A stretch of DNA of 8,045 nucleotides from assembly GCA_024762915.1 (NCBI GenBank), contig JANTGL010000118.1:1-8045 (forward strand). Direction: 5' to 3'. The position numbers and the translations under genes were made by a program. Below, piece after piece: positions 1 to 7,476 of the stretch. The first letter of the stretch is position 1. Each line of letters begins with the position of its first letter. Source of the DNA: Bacteroidales bacterium (GTDB lineage Bacteria; Bacteroidota; Bacteroidia; Bacteroidales; JAADGE01). The notes beneath the pieces are model-generated. The model was not told where the DNA came from. It did no database searches and saw only the letters and a list, made by a program, of their open reading frames with translations.

Positions 1-3000
1 CAATTCTACGGTTCCTGAAGATTCTGAAATAATCAAAGCATTATAAGGATCCCATTCACAAATTAAATCACCCTTTGAAATTTTTCCGGCTTTCACATAT
101 AATTTTGAACTGTACGGAATTGAGTAGCTCGTAAGTTGAATACCGGTGTTCTCATCAAAAACTTTCATTTCAGTCATTCTGCTGACAACGATATTTTGTT
201 TTTCACCGTTTTTTTCAGCTTCAACCGTTCTGAGTTCTTCAAATTCACAAATTCCGTCATATTTAGCGGAAATACTGTTTTCAGATGCAGCACCTCCGGC
301 AACACCCCCGACGTGGAATGTACGCAGTGTTAACTGAGTACCCGGTTCACCGATTGATTGTGCTGCAATAACTCCGATTGCTTCGCCTTTCTCAACCATT
401 CTTCCGGATGATAAATTACGTCCGTAACATTTTGCACAAACTCCTTGTCTGGTTTCACAAGTTAATACGGAACGAATTTCAACATTTTCTATCGGAGAAT
501 CTTCAATTTCTTGTGCAATTTCTTCGGTAACTTCTTCCCCTGCCGATATAATCAAATGATTATCATTGGGATGATAAATATTGTGTACGGTTGTTCTTCC
601 GAGAATACGATCATATAAGGTTTCAACAACTTCATCTTTATTCATAATCGTTGTTGCTTCTAAACCTCTTAAAGTTCCGCAATCTTCTTCCGTTATTACA
701 ACATCTTGCGCAACATCAACCAAACGTCGTGTTAAATACCCTGCATCTGCAGTTTTTAATGCCGTATCAGCCAAACCTTTACGAGCACCGTGAGTAGAAA
801 CAAAATATTCCAAAACAGATAAGCCTTCTTTAAAGTTTGATAAAATCGGATTTTCAATAATTTGTCCGGTTGTTGCTCCTGATTTTTGCGGTTTTGCCAT
901 CAATCCTCTCATTCCGGATAACTGACGAATTTGTTCTCTTGAACCCCGAGCACCGGAATCCAACATCATAAACACAGAATTAAATCCGTCTTTATCTTTA
1001 CTAATGGTATTCATGACTTGTTGAGTCAAACGTGCATTTGTATGTGTCCAAATATCAATAATTTGGTTATATCGTTCATTATTTGCAATAAATCCCATAT
1101 TAAAGTTATTCATCACTTCTTCAACTTGACGATATCCGTCATCAACCATTTCTTGTTTTATTTCAGGAATAATAACGTCATCCAGATTAAATGATAATCC
1201 GCCTTCAAATGCCATCCGATATCCTAAGTTTTTAATATCATCAAGAAATTTTGCCGTTTTAGATGTTCCGCAAACTTTCAAAATATTTCCGATAATCGTC
1301 CTTAAGGATTTTTTCGTTAATACGTCATTTATAAAACCAACTTCATCAGGAACATATTTATTGAAAATAACACGTCCGACTGTTGTTTCAATTATTTCAT
1401 CATTAATCAAAACTTTAATTTCGGCATGCATATCAACGGCATCTTCATTAAGAGCAATGGTAACTTCTTCAGGAGAATAAAAAGTTAAGCCTTCTCCTTT
1501 TACCTTCATTTCTTCGGTTGATTTTTTTGCTTTTGTAATATAATATAATCCCAAAACCATATCCTGTGAAGGAACCGTAACCGGTGCGCCGTTTGCTGGA
1601 TTTAAAATATTATGTGATGCTAACATCAATACTTGAGCTTCCAAAATAGCTTCATTTCCCAGAGGTAAATGAACAGCCATTTGGTCACCGTCAAAGTCGG
1701 CATTAAAACCCGTACACACTAAAGGATGCAATTGAATTGCTTTACCTTCAATCAACTTAGGTTGAAATGCTTGAATACCAAGCTTATGCAATGTCGGCGC
1801 ACGGTTTAATAAAATCGGATGACCTTTTAAAACATTTTCGAGAATATCCCAAACTACGGCATCTCTTCTGTCAACAATTTTCTTTGCAGATTTTACGGTT
1901 TTTACGATACCTCTCTCAATTAACTTCCTGATTATAAATGGTTTGTATAACTCAGCGGCCATTTCTTTCGGAATACCGCATTCATGAAGTTTTAATTCAG
2001 GACCGACAACAATTACCGAACGAGCAGAATAATCAACCCGTTTACCAAGTAAATTTTGTCTGAAACGACCTTGTTTTCCTTTCAAACTGTCACTTAAAGA
2101 TTTTAACGGTCTGTTTGCTTCCGTTGTAACAGCACTGGATTTTCTCGAATTATCAAATAATGAATCTACGGCTTCTTGAAGCATTCTTTTTTCATTTCTC
2201 AAGATCACTTCAGGAGCTTTAATTTCAATCAATCGTTTTAAACGATTGTTTCGAATAATCACTCTGCGATATAAATCATTTAAGTCAGATGTTGCAAAAC
2301 GACCTCCGTCAAGCGGAACCAAGGGTCTTAATTCAGGAGGAATTACAGGTAAAACCTTTACAATCATCCATTCCGGTTTATTAATATTTTTTGATGCATT
2401 CAATGCATTAACAACATTTAATCTTTTCAGCGCTTGGCTTTTTCTTTGTTGTGAGGTTTCCGTATTAGCGGCTACTCGTAATTCAACTGCTAATTTTTCT
2501 AAATTTATTTGATGCAATAATTTTTCAATTGCTTCGGCACCCATTTCGGCAATAAATTTATTCGGATCCTCATCCGGAAGTAAATGATTATCTTTAGGTA
2601 AAGATTCAATAATTTCAATGTATTCTTCTTCTGAAAGAAAATCCATAAAATTAACGCCGTCTTCTTGTTTAACTCCGGGTTGAATTACGACATATTTTTC
2701 ATAATAAATAATGGAGTTCAATTTTTTAGTAGGTATTCCCAATAAATATCCCAATTTATTCGGAAGCGAACGAAAATACCATAAATGAACCACGGGAACA
2801 ACTAATGAAATATGTCCGGTTCTTTCTCTTCTGACCTTTTTTTCCGTTACTTCAACACCGCATCGATCACAAACAATTCCTTTATAACGAATCCTTTTAT
2901 ATTTACCGCAATGACATTCATAATCTTTTACGGGACCGAAAATGCGTTCACAAAATAATCCGTCACGTTCCGGTTTATATGTTCGATAATTAATTGTTTC

Positions 3001-3111
3001 AGGTTTTAAAACTTCACCAAAAGAACGTTCCAATATTTCTTCGGGAGAAGCTAAACTAATGACAACTTTTGAAAAATCATTATCAGTATTATTTTTTTGT
3101 CTGAAAGCCAT
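1..3111 (-). CDS. rpoC: DNA-directed RNA polymerase subunit beta-prime, 3'-truncated by the window edge
   Basis: This is the largest RNA polymerase subunit and carries the catalytic magnesium site for RNA synthesis. The frame is open from an ATG at 3111 to base 1 (1037 codons), with no net frameshift between the landmarks checked. The N-terminal zinc finger has Cys66, Cys68, Cys81 and Cys84. The NADFDGD motif at residues 470-476 supplies Asp472, Asp474 and Asp476. The bridge helix (THGARKGLADTALKTADAG) lies near 770-800, and the second zinc site is Cys811, Cys885, Cys892 and Cys895. The trigger loop (TQLTLRTFHVGG) has Arg930 and His933. Sequence after about residue 940 resembles the SI3 insertion of Escherichia coli beta-prime, so the break falls inside the trigger-loop insertion; roughly 380 residues should be missing if the protein has the usual length of about 1400. 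The gene follows rpoB by 52 nt, as in the standard operon. The leader has no Shine-Dalgarno sequence. Identification is essentially certain. Confidence 0.98.
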   Translation of the reverse strand, partial: MAFRQKNNTDNDFSKVVISLASPEEILERSFGEVLKPETINYRTYKPERDGLFCERIFGPVKDYECHCGKYKRIRYKGIVCDRCGVEVTEKKVRRERTGHISLVVPVVHLWYFRSLPNKLGYLLGIPTKKLNSIIYYEKYVVIQPGVKQEDGVNFMDFLSEEEYIEIIESLPKDNHLLPDEDPNKFIAEMGAEAIEKLLHQINLEKLAVELRVAANTETSQQRKSQALKRLNVVNALNASKNINKPEWMIVKVLPVIPPELRPLVPLDGGRFATSDLNDLYRRVIIRNNRLKRLIEIKAPEVILRNEKRMLQEAVDSLFDNSRKSSAVTTEANRPLKSLSDSLKGKQGRFRQNLLGKRVDYSARSVIVVGPELKLHECGIPKEMAAELYKPFIIRKLIERGIVKTVKSAKKIVDRRDAVVWDILENVLKGHPILLNRAPTLHKLGIQAFQPKLIEGKAIQLHPLVCTGFNADFDGDQMAVHLPLGNEAILEAQVLMLASHNILNPANGAPVTVPSQDMVLGLYYITKAKKSTEEMKVKGEGLTFYSPEEVTIALNEDAVDMHAEIKVLINDEIIETTVGRVIFNKYVPDEVGFINDVLTKKSLRTIIGNILKVCGTSKTAKFLDDIKNLGYRMAFEGGLSFNLDDVIIPEIKQEMVDDGYRQVEEVMNNFNMGFIANNERYNQIIDIWTHTNARLTQQVMNTISKDKDGFNSVFMMLDSGARGSREQIRQLSGMRGLMAKPQKSGATTGQIIENPILSNFKEGLSVLEYFVSTHGARKGLADTALKTADAGYLTRRLVDVAQDVVITEEDCGTLRGLEATTIMNKDEVVETLYDRILGRTTVHNIYHPNDNHLIISAGEEVTEEIAQEIEDSPIENVEIRSVLTCETRQGVCAKCYGRNLSSGRMVEKGEAIGVIAAQSIGEPGTQLTLRTFHVGGVAGGAASENSISAKYDGICEFEELRTVEAEKNGEKQNIVVSRMTEMKVFDENTGIQLTSYSIPYSSKLYVKAGKISKGDLICEWDPYNALIISESSGTVEL

Positions 3112-3163
3112 ATTTATATTTTAAAAAAATGTAATTAGATAAATGAAATTTAATTTGCAATAT
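3112..3163 (-). other. rpoB-rpoC intergenic spacer
   Basis: These 52 nt are almost wholly A/T. In the transcribed sense the spacer ends in an A/T-rich run just before the rpoC ATG. There is no Shine-Dalgarno sequence, convincing hairpin or recognisable promoter, so rpoC appears to be transcribed with rpoB and started by the A-rich type of initiation region common in Bacteroidota. Confidence 0.6.
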
Positions 3164-6100
3164 TTATTCTAAACCAATATGCAAACCTAAACCTCTAAGT
3201 TCGTGTAAAATAACTTTAAACGATTCGGGAACACCCGGTTTCGGTAAAGTTTTTCCTTTAACAATTGCTTCATATGCTTTTGCCCTTCCGACAACATCAT
3301 CCGATTTTATGGTAAGCATTTCTTGCAGAATATTTGCAGCACCGTATGCTTCAAGAGCCCAAACCTCCATTTCACCAAATCGCTGTCCGCCGAATTGAGC
3401 TTTACCTCCTAAAGGTTGTTGAGTAATTAATGAATACGGTCCGATTGAACGTGCATGCATTTTATCATCAACCATGTGTCCCAACTTAAGCATATAAATG
3501 ACACCTACGGTTGCAGGTTGATGAAATTTCTTTCCTGTTCCTCCGTCATATAAGTATGTTCTTCCGTATCTCGGAACATCTGCTTTATCTGTATATTCAT
3601 TAATATCATCCAAAGAAGCACCGTCAAAAATAGGTGTGAAAAATTTAACACCGAGCTTCTGACCGGCCCATCCGAGAACCGTTTCATAAATTTGGCCTAA
3701 ATTCATACGAGAAGGAACACCTAAAGGATTTAAAACAATATCTACAGGCGTACCGTCTTCTAAGAAAGGCATATCTTCATCACGTACAATACGTGCAACA
3801 ATCCCTTTATTTCCGTGACGTCCGGCCATTTTATCACCAACTTTAATTTTACGTTTCTTAGCAATATAAACTTTTGCTAATTGCAAAATTCCTATCGGTA
3901 ACTCATCGCCGACAGTAATACTGTATTTTTTACGTCGGTATTTTCCTTGAATTTCTTTAAATTTAATCGTATAATTATGAAGTAAGCGTTCGATTAATTT
4001 ATTTGTTTTATCATCAGTTGTCCAATTTACGGGATTAACAGAGATATAATCAATCTCTTTTAATTTTTTTAACGCAAATTTCTTTCCTTTCGGAATAATC
4101 TCAACATTAAGAAAATCAAATACTCCTTGAGATGTTTTTCCGTTTACCAAAACAAATAATTTATCAACAAGTTTCTCGTATAATTGAGAAAGTTCTCTTT
4201 CTTGTTCAAAATCGACCTTTTCAATAAGCGGTTTTTCTGCATTTTTAACTTTTTTGCTCTTCATTGAACGAGAAAAAAGTTTTTTATCAATTACAACCCC
4301 TTTTAATGAAGGAGATGCTTTTAAAGATGCATCTTTCACATCTCCTGCTTTATCACCGAAAATAGCACGTAACAGTTTTTCTTCGGGAGAAGGATCGGAC
4401 TCACCTTTCGGTGTAATTTTACCGATTAAAATATCACCGGGGTTGACATGAGCACCAATTCGAATCATTCCGTTTTCATCCAATTGCCTTGTTGCTTCTT
4501 CGCTGACATTCGGTATATCCGGGGTTAATTCTTCCATACCTCGCTTAGTATCACGGACTTGCAATATGTGCTCAACGACATGTATTGATGTAAAAATATC
4601 TTCTCTAACCACTCTTTGTGAAATAACAATCGCATCCTCAAAGTTATATCCTTTCCAAGGCATAAATGCAACTTTAAGATTTCTTCCTAAAGCTAATTCA
4701 GCTTTATCTGTTGAGTATCCGTCAGTTAAAATTTGACCGTTTGTTACTTTATCTCCTTTACTGACAACGGGAATTAAATTTACCGTTGTATTTTGATTTG
4801 TTTTTCTGAATTTCGGTAATCTGTATCTGACTGTATCGTCTTCAAAACTTACAAATTTTTCATCTTCCGAACGTGCATATCTGATAACAATTTCATCTGC
4901 ATCAACATATTCTACAACACCGTCACCTTCAGAAAAAATTTGATTTCTTCCGTCTCGAACAACAATCGGTTCGATACCTGTACCTACAATCGGAGCATCA
5001 CAAGTAACTAAAGGTACGGCTTGACGCATCATATTGGATCCCATCAAAGCTCTGTTCGCATCATTATGTTCTAAGAAAGGAATTAATGATGCCGCAATAG
5101 AAGCAATTTGATTAGGTGCAACATCCATATAGTCAAGTTTTTCCTTTTCAATATACGGAAAATCACCTTGTGAACGTGCTTTAATTCTTTCGGATTGCAA
5201 TTCGCCTTTTGAATCAAAATTTGAATTTGCTTGTCCTATAATTTTATTATCTTCTTCTTCAGCACTTAAATAGATGACACCTTTTTCAGTTATATCAATT
5301 TTACCTGAAATTACTTTTCTGTAAGGTGTTTCGATAAAACCCAGAACGTTAATTTTAGCATACACACACAAAGAAGAAATCAAACCGATATTAGGACCCT
5401 CAGGCGTTTCAATCGGACATAATCTGCCGTAATGTGTATAATGGACGTCACGAACCTCAAATCCGGCACGTTCTCTTGATAAACCACCGGGTCCTAAAGC
5501 TGACATTCTTCGTTTATGAGTCATTTCAGCCAAAGGATTCGTTTGATCCAAAAACTGAGATAATTGATTCGTACCGAAAAATGAATTAATAACAGATGAT
5601 AAGGTCTTGGCATTTATCAAATCAATGGGAGTAAACACCTCATTATCACGAACATTCATACGTTCACGAATGGTTCTTGCCATTCTTGCCAATCCTACTC
5701 CGAATTGGTTTCCTAATTGTTCACCAACCGTTCTTACTCTTCTGTTACTTAAATGGTCAATATCATCAACATCAATTTTTGAATTAATTAATTCAATCAG
5801 ATATTTAATAATTTCCGTAATATCTTCTTTTGTAAGAATTCGAGTTTCTTCAGGAATATTCAGTCCGAGCTTTTTATTCATTTTATATCTCCCGACGCTT
5901 CCTAAGTCATATCTTTTGTCTGAAAAGAATAAATTCTCAATAACTTCTCTCGCAGTTGATTCGTCCGGTGGTTCAGCACTTCTTAATTGTCTGTAAATGT
6001 AAAGAACGGCTTCTTTTTCGGAGTTGCAAGGATCTTTCTGCAATGTACTGTATATCAACGCATAATCAATCGGACTTGAAGATTCTTTATGTAATAATAT

Positions 6101-6970
6101 CGTTTTAGCACCTGAATCAATAATCTGATCAACATGCTCTTCTTCCAAAACTGTTTCTCTGTCAATAATAACTTCATTTCTTTCGATAGAAACAACTTCT
6201 CCGGTATCTTCGTCAACAAAATCTTCAATCCAAGATTTAAGAACTCTGGCCGCTAACTTTTTCCCGACGGAATTTTTTAATGCTGTTTTAGTTACTTTAA
6301 GTTCATCGGCAAGATTAAAAATTTCTAAAATTTCTTTATCACTTTCATATCCGATAGCTCTTAAAAGAGTCGTCACAGGTAATTTTTTCTTTCTGTCGAT
6401 ATAAGCATGCATCACATTGTTAATATCGGTTGCAAATTCTATCCAGGAACCTTTAAAAGGAATAATTCTGGCAGAATAAAGTTTTGTACCGTTTGCATGC
6501 AAACTTTGACTGAAAAAAACACCGGGTGAACGATGCAATTGAGAAACAATAGCACGTTCCGCACCGTTAATTATAAACGTACCTTTCGGAGTCATGTACG
6601 GAATTTGATCAAGATACACATCTTGAATAACGGTATCAAAATCCTCGTGTTCCGGATCGGTACAATAGAGTTTCAATTTTGCTCTGAAAGGCAAACTGTA
6701 AGATAATCCTCTTTCCAAACATTCATCAATCGAATATCTGGGAGGATCCAATGTATAATCCAAAAATTCAAGTACGAAATTATTTCTTGTGTCCGTAATC
6801 GGAAAATTATCTGTAAAGACTTTATAAAGGCCTTCTGTTTTTCGTTCTTCGTATGTTGAATTTAATTGAAAAAATTCCTGAAATGATTTTAATTGAATTT
6901 CAAGAAAATCAGGGTAATCAAGGCTTTGGCCCGTAGATGAGAAGTTAATTCTTTGGTTGGAAGATGTCAT
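3164..6970 (-). CDS. rpoB: DNA-directed RNA polymerase subunit beta
   Basis: The beta subunit forms one jaw of the RNA polymerase core and, with beta-prime, the active-site cleft. Starting at the ATG at 6970 it has 1268 residues, complete and in the usual Bacteroidota range. An in-frame TTG at 6976 would add two residues, but ATG is preferred because family members begin close to the NQRINF segment. Landmarks (ATG numbering) are the rifampicin-pocket segment around 472-492 (QFLDQTNPLAEMTHKRRMSAL), with Asp475, His485 and Ser490 equivalent to E. coli 516, 526 and 531; the GYNFEDA motif with Glu778-Asp779; the GDKMAGRHGNKG motif with Lys1047 and Lys1055; and the beta-clamp RSIGPYSLITQQPLGG from 1174. 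Residues about 895-1000 are lysine-rich and lie where E. coli beta has its SI2 insertion. The protein ends LRGLGLHIGLE. It lies 95 nt after rplL, with a hairpin between, and 52 nt before rpoC. No frameshift or missing key residue was seen. Confidence 0.99.
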   Translation of the reverse strand: MTSSNQRINFSSTGQSLDYPDFLEIQLKSFQEFFQLNSTYEERKTEGLYKVFTDNFPITDTRNNFVLEFLDYTLDPPRYSIDECLERGLSYSLPFRAKLKLYCTDPEHEDFDTVIQDVYLDQIPYMTPKGTFIINGAERAIVSQLHRSPGVFFSQSLHANGTKLYSARIIPFKGSWIEFATDINNVMHAYIDRKKKLPVTTLLRAIGYESDKEILEIFNLADELKVTKTALKNSVGKKLAARVLKSWIEDFVDEDTGEVVSIERNEVIIDRETVLEEEHVDQIIDSGAKTILLHKESSSPIDYALIYSTLQKDPCNSEKEAVLYIYRQLRSAEPPDESTAREVIENLFFSDKRYDLGSVGRYKMNKKLGLNIPEETRILTKEDITEIIKYLIELINSKIDVDDIDHLSNRRVRTVGEQLGNQFGVGLARMARTIRERMNVRDNEVFTPIDLINAKTLSSVINSFFGTNQLSQFLDQTNPLAEMTHKRRMSALGPGGLSRERAGFEVRDVHYTHYGRLCPIETPEGPNIGLISSLCVYAKINVLGFIETPYRKVISGKIDITEKGVIYLSAEEEDNKIIGQANSNFDSKGELQSERIKARSQGDFPYIEKEKLDYMDVAPNQIASIAASLIPFLEHNDANRALMGSNMMRQAVPLVTCDAPIVGTGIEPIVVRDGRNQIFSEGDGVVEYVDADEIVIRYARSEDEKFVSFEDDTVRYRLPKFRKTNQNTTVNLIPVVSKGDKVTNGQILTDGYSTDKAELALGRNLKVAFMPWKGYNFEDAIVISQRVVREDIFTSIHVVEHILQVRDTKRGMEELTPDIPNVSEEATRQLDENGMIRIGAHVNPGDILIGKITPKGESDPSPEEKLLRAIFGDKAGDVKDASLKASPSLKGVVIDKKLFSRSMKSKKVKNAEKPLIEKVDFEQERELSQLYEKLVDKLFVLVNGKTSQGVFDFLNVEIIPKGKKFALKKLKEIDYISVNPVNWTTDDKTNKLIERLLHNYTIKFKEIQGKYRRKKYSITVGDELPIGILQLAKVYIAKKRKIKVGDKMAGRHGNKGIVARIVRDEDMPFLEDGTPVDIVLNPLGVPSRMNLGQIYETVLGWAGQKLGVKFFTPIFDGASLDDINEYTDKADVPRYGRTYLYDGGTGKKFHQPATVGVIYMLKLGHMVDDKMHARSIGPYSLITQQPLGGKAQFGGQRFGEMEVWALEAYGAANILQEMLTIKSDDVVGRAKAYEAIVKGKTLPKPGVPESFKVILHELRGLGLHIGLE
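4310..4346 (-). repeat. Nested palindrome inside rpoB
   Basis: Outer arms AGGAGATG (4310-4317) and CATCTCCT (4339-4346) flank a perfect 14-bp palindrome, AAAGATGCATCTTT (4323-4336). Spacers of 5 and 2 nt separate the arms from the palindrome. In mRNA this could fold as an 8-bp stem topped by a shorter stem. It encodes the conserved beta segment around residue 876 (GDVKDASLKASPS), so protein constraint may fully account for it. Confidence 0.45.
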
Positions 6971-7004
6971 CAGCAATAAAGATTTAATAATTGTTTACTA
7001 ATTA

Positions 7005-7044
7005 CAATAAAAGGTTTAGAGTTAAAATTCATTAACTCTAAACC
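7005..7044 (-). terminator. Hairpin with U-rich tail between rplL and rpoB (candidate partial terminator/attenuator)
   Basis: A perfect 13-bp inverted repeat (GGTTTAGAGTTAA at 7013-7025 and its complement at 7032-7044) encloses a 6-nt loop. In the transcribed minus-strand sense the stem ends in CC and is followed at once by TTTTATTG (7012-7005), the layout of an intrinsic terminator with an imperfect U tract. It lies 21 nt after the rplL stop and 42 nt before the rpoB ATG. In E. coli the rplL-rpoB gap holds an attenuator and an RNase III processing site that lower beta synthesis relative to L7/L12. A similar role here is inference. The stem is only about 5 of 13 G-C pairs and the U run is short, so partial rather than full termination is expected; an mRNA processing or stability role is the main alternative. 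Confidence 0.6.
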
Positions 7045-7050
7045 CTACAA

Positions 7051-7076
7051 AACTGAAAAATAAAATTATTTCAGTT
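7051..7076 (-). repeat. 8-bp inverted repeat spanning the rplL stop codon
   Basis: AACTGAAA at 7051-7058 is perfectly complementary to TTTCAGTT at 7069-7076, with a 10-nt A/T-only loop that contains the TAA stop of rplL (7066-7068). In the transcript it would form a weak stem with two G-C pairs immediately upstream of the stronger 13-bp hairpin. It may be a tandem element with that hairpin, or chance in AT-rich DNA. Confidence 0.35.
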
Positions 7077-7443
7077 CGACTTCAGCACCTTCAGCTTCTA
7101 ATTCTGATTTTAAAGCTTCGGCTTCTTCTTTTGTAACACCTTCTTTGATTGCAGAAGGAGCGCTGTCAACTATTTCTTTAGCTTCTTTTAATCCTGCGCT
7201 TGTTAATTCTTTAACTTTTTTAACAACTTTTAATTTAGCAGCACCTGCTGATTTTAAAATTACATCAAAAGATGTTTTTTCTTCGGCAGCACCGGCATCA
7301 GCTCCGCCTGCTGCAGCAGCAACAGCCACAGGAGCTGCTGCGGGTTCAATACCGTATTCATCTTTAAGAATATCTGCTAACTCTTTAACTTCTTTTACAG
7401 TTAAATTAACTAATTGTTCTGCAAAATCTTTAATATTTGCCAT
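7066..7443 (-). CDS. rplL: 50S ribosomal protein L7/L12
   Basis: L7/L12 is the multicopy acidic protein of the large-subunit stalk. It recruits translational GTPases (EF-Tu, EF-G, IF2, RF3) and stimulates their GTP hydrolysis. The 125-residue product has all three expected parts: an N-terminal dimerisation and L10-binding domain (about 1-32, with FAEQLVNLTVKEVKELADIL), a flexible Ala/Gly-rich hinge (about 33-56), and a globular C-terminal factor-binding domain (about 57-125) starting TSFDVILKSAGAAKLKVVKKV and ending AEGAEVELK. In the factor-binding helix-turn the usual TGLGLKEAK reads TSAGLKEAK, a mild change that keeps the second Gly, Leu and Lys. The start is the ATG at 7443, preceded by an A-rich leader with no Shine-Dalgarno sequence. 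The gene lies 33 nt after rplJ, whose product anchors it on the ribosome. Two inverted repeats follow: one spans its stop codon and one lies just downstream, possibly limiting read-through into rpoB. Confidence 0.98.
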   Translation of the reverse strand: MANIKDFAEQLVNLTVKEVKELADILKDEYGIEPAAAPVAVAAAAGGADAGAAEEKTSFDVILKSAGAAKLKVVKKVKELTSAGLKEAKEIVDSAPSAIKEGVTKEEAEALKSELEAEGAEVELK

Positions 7444-7476
7444 TTTATTAAATTTTACTTGTTTAATTTACTTTTT
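7444..7476 (-). other. rplJ-rplL intergenic spacer and rplL leader
   Basis: This 33-nt spacer reads in the transcribed sense as an A/T-only stretch apart from two AAGTAAA/CAAGTAAA-like segments, the second about 10 nt before the rplL ATG. It contains no GGAGG-type ribosome binding site, which is notable because L7/L12 must be made at several copies per ribosome. High translation presumably depends on the unstructured A-rich leader (inference). Confidence 0.5.

Noticed and set aside
136..793. Short plus-strand open frames opposite rpoC
   Set aside because: All lie antisense to conserved beta-prime (zinc site and trigger-loop region) and lack recognisable features.
1..3111. An intein, intron or frameshift in rpoC
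   Set aside because: All landmarks from zinc finger 1 to the trigger loop are in one frame with E. coli-like spacing (a small, steady offset), leaving no room for an insertion before the SI3-like region.
3505..3687. A 60-codon minus-strand frame within rpoB
   Set aside because: It overlaps the beta C-terminal region in another frame and has no separate leader; chance overlap.
5607..5996. A 129-codon open frame on the plus strand opposite rpoB
   Set aside because: It lies fully antisense to conserved beta sequence, its product resembles no family I know, and it has no initiation signal. It is a shadow of the rpoB reading frame.
6971..7012. A possible Bacteroidota-type promoter (TAnnTTTG with upstream TTTG) for rpoB in the rplL-rpoB gap
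   Set aside because: Two TTTATTG copies occur, but neither matches the -7 consensus with a properly spaced upstream element, so no promoter is called.
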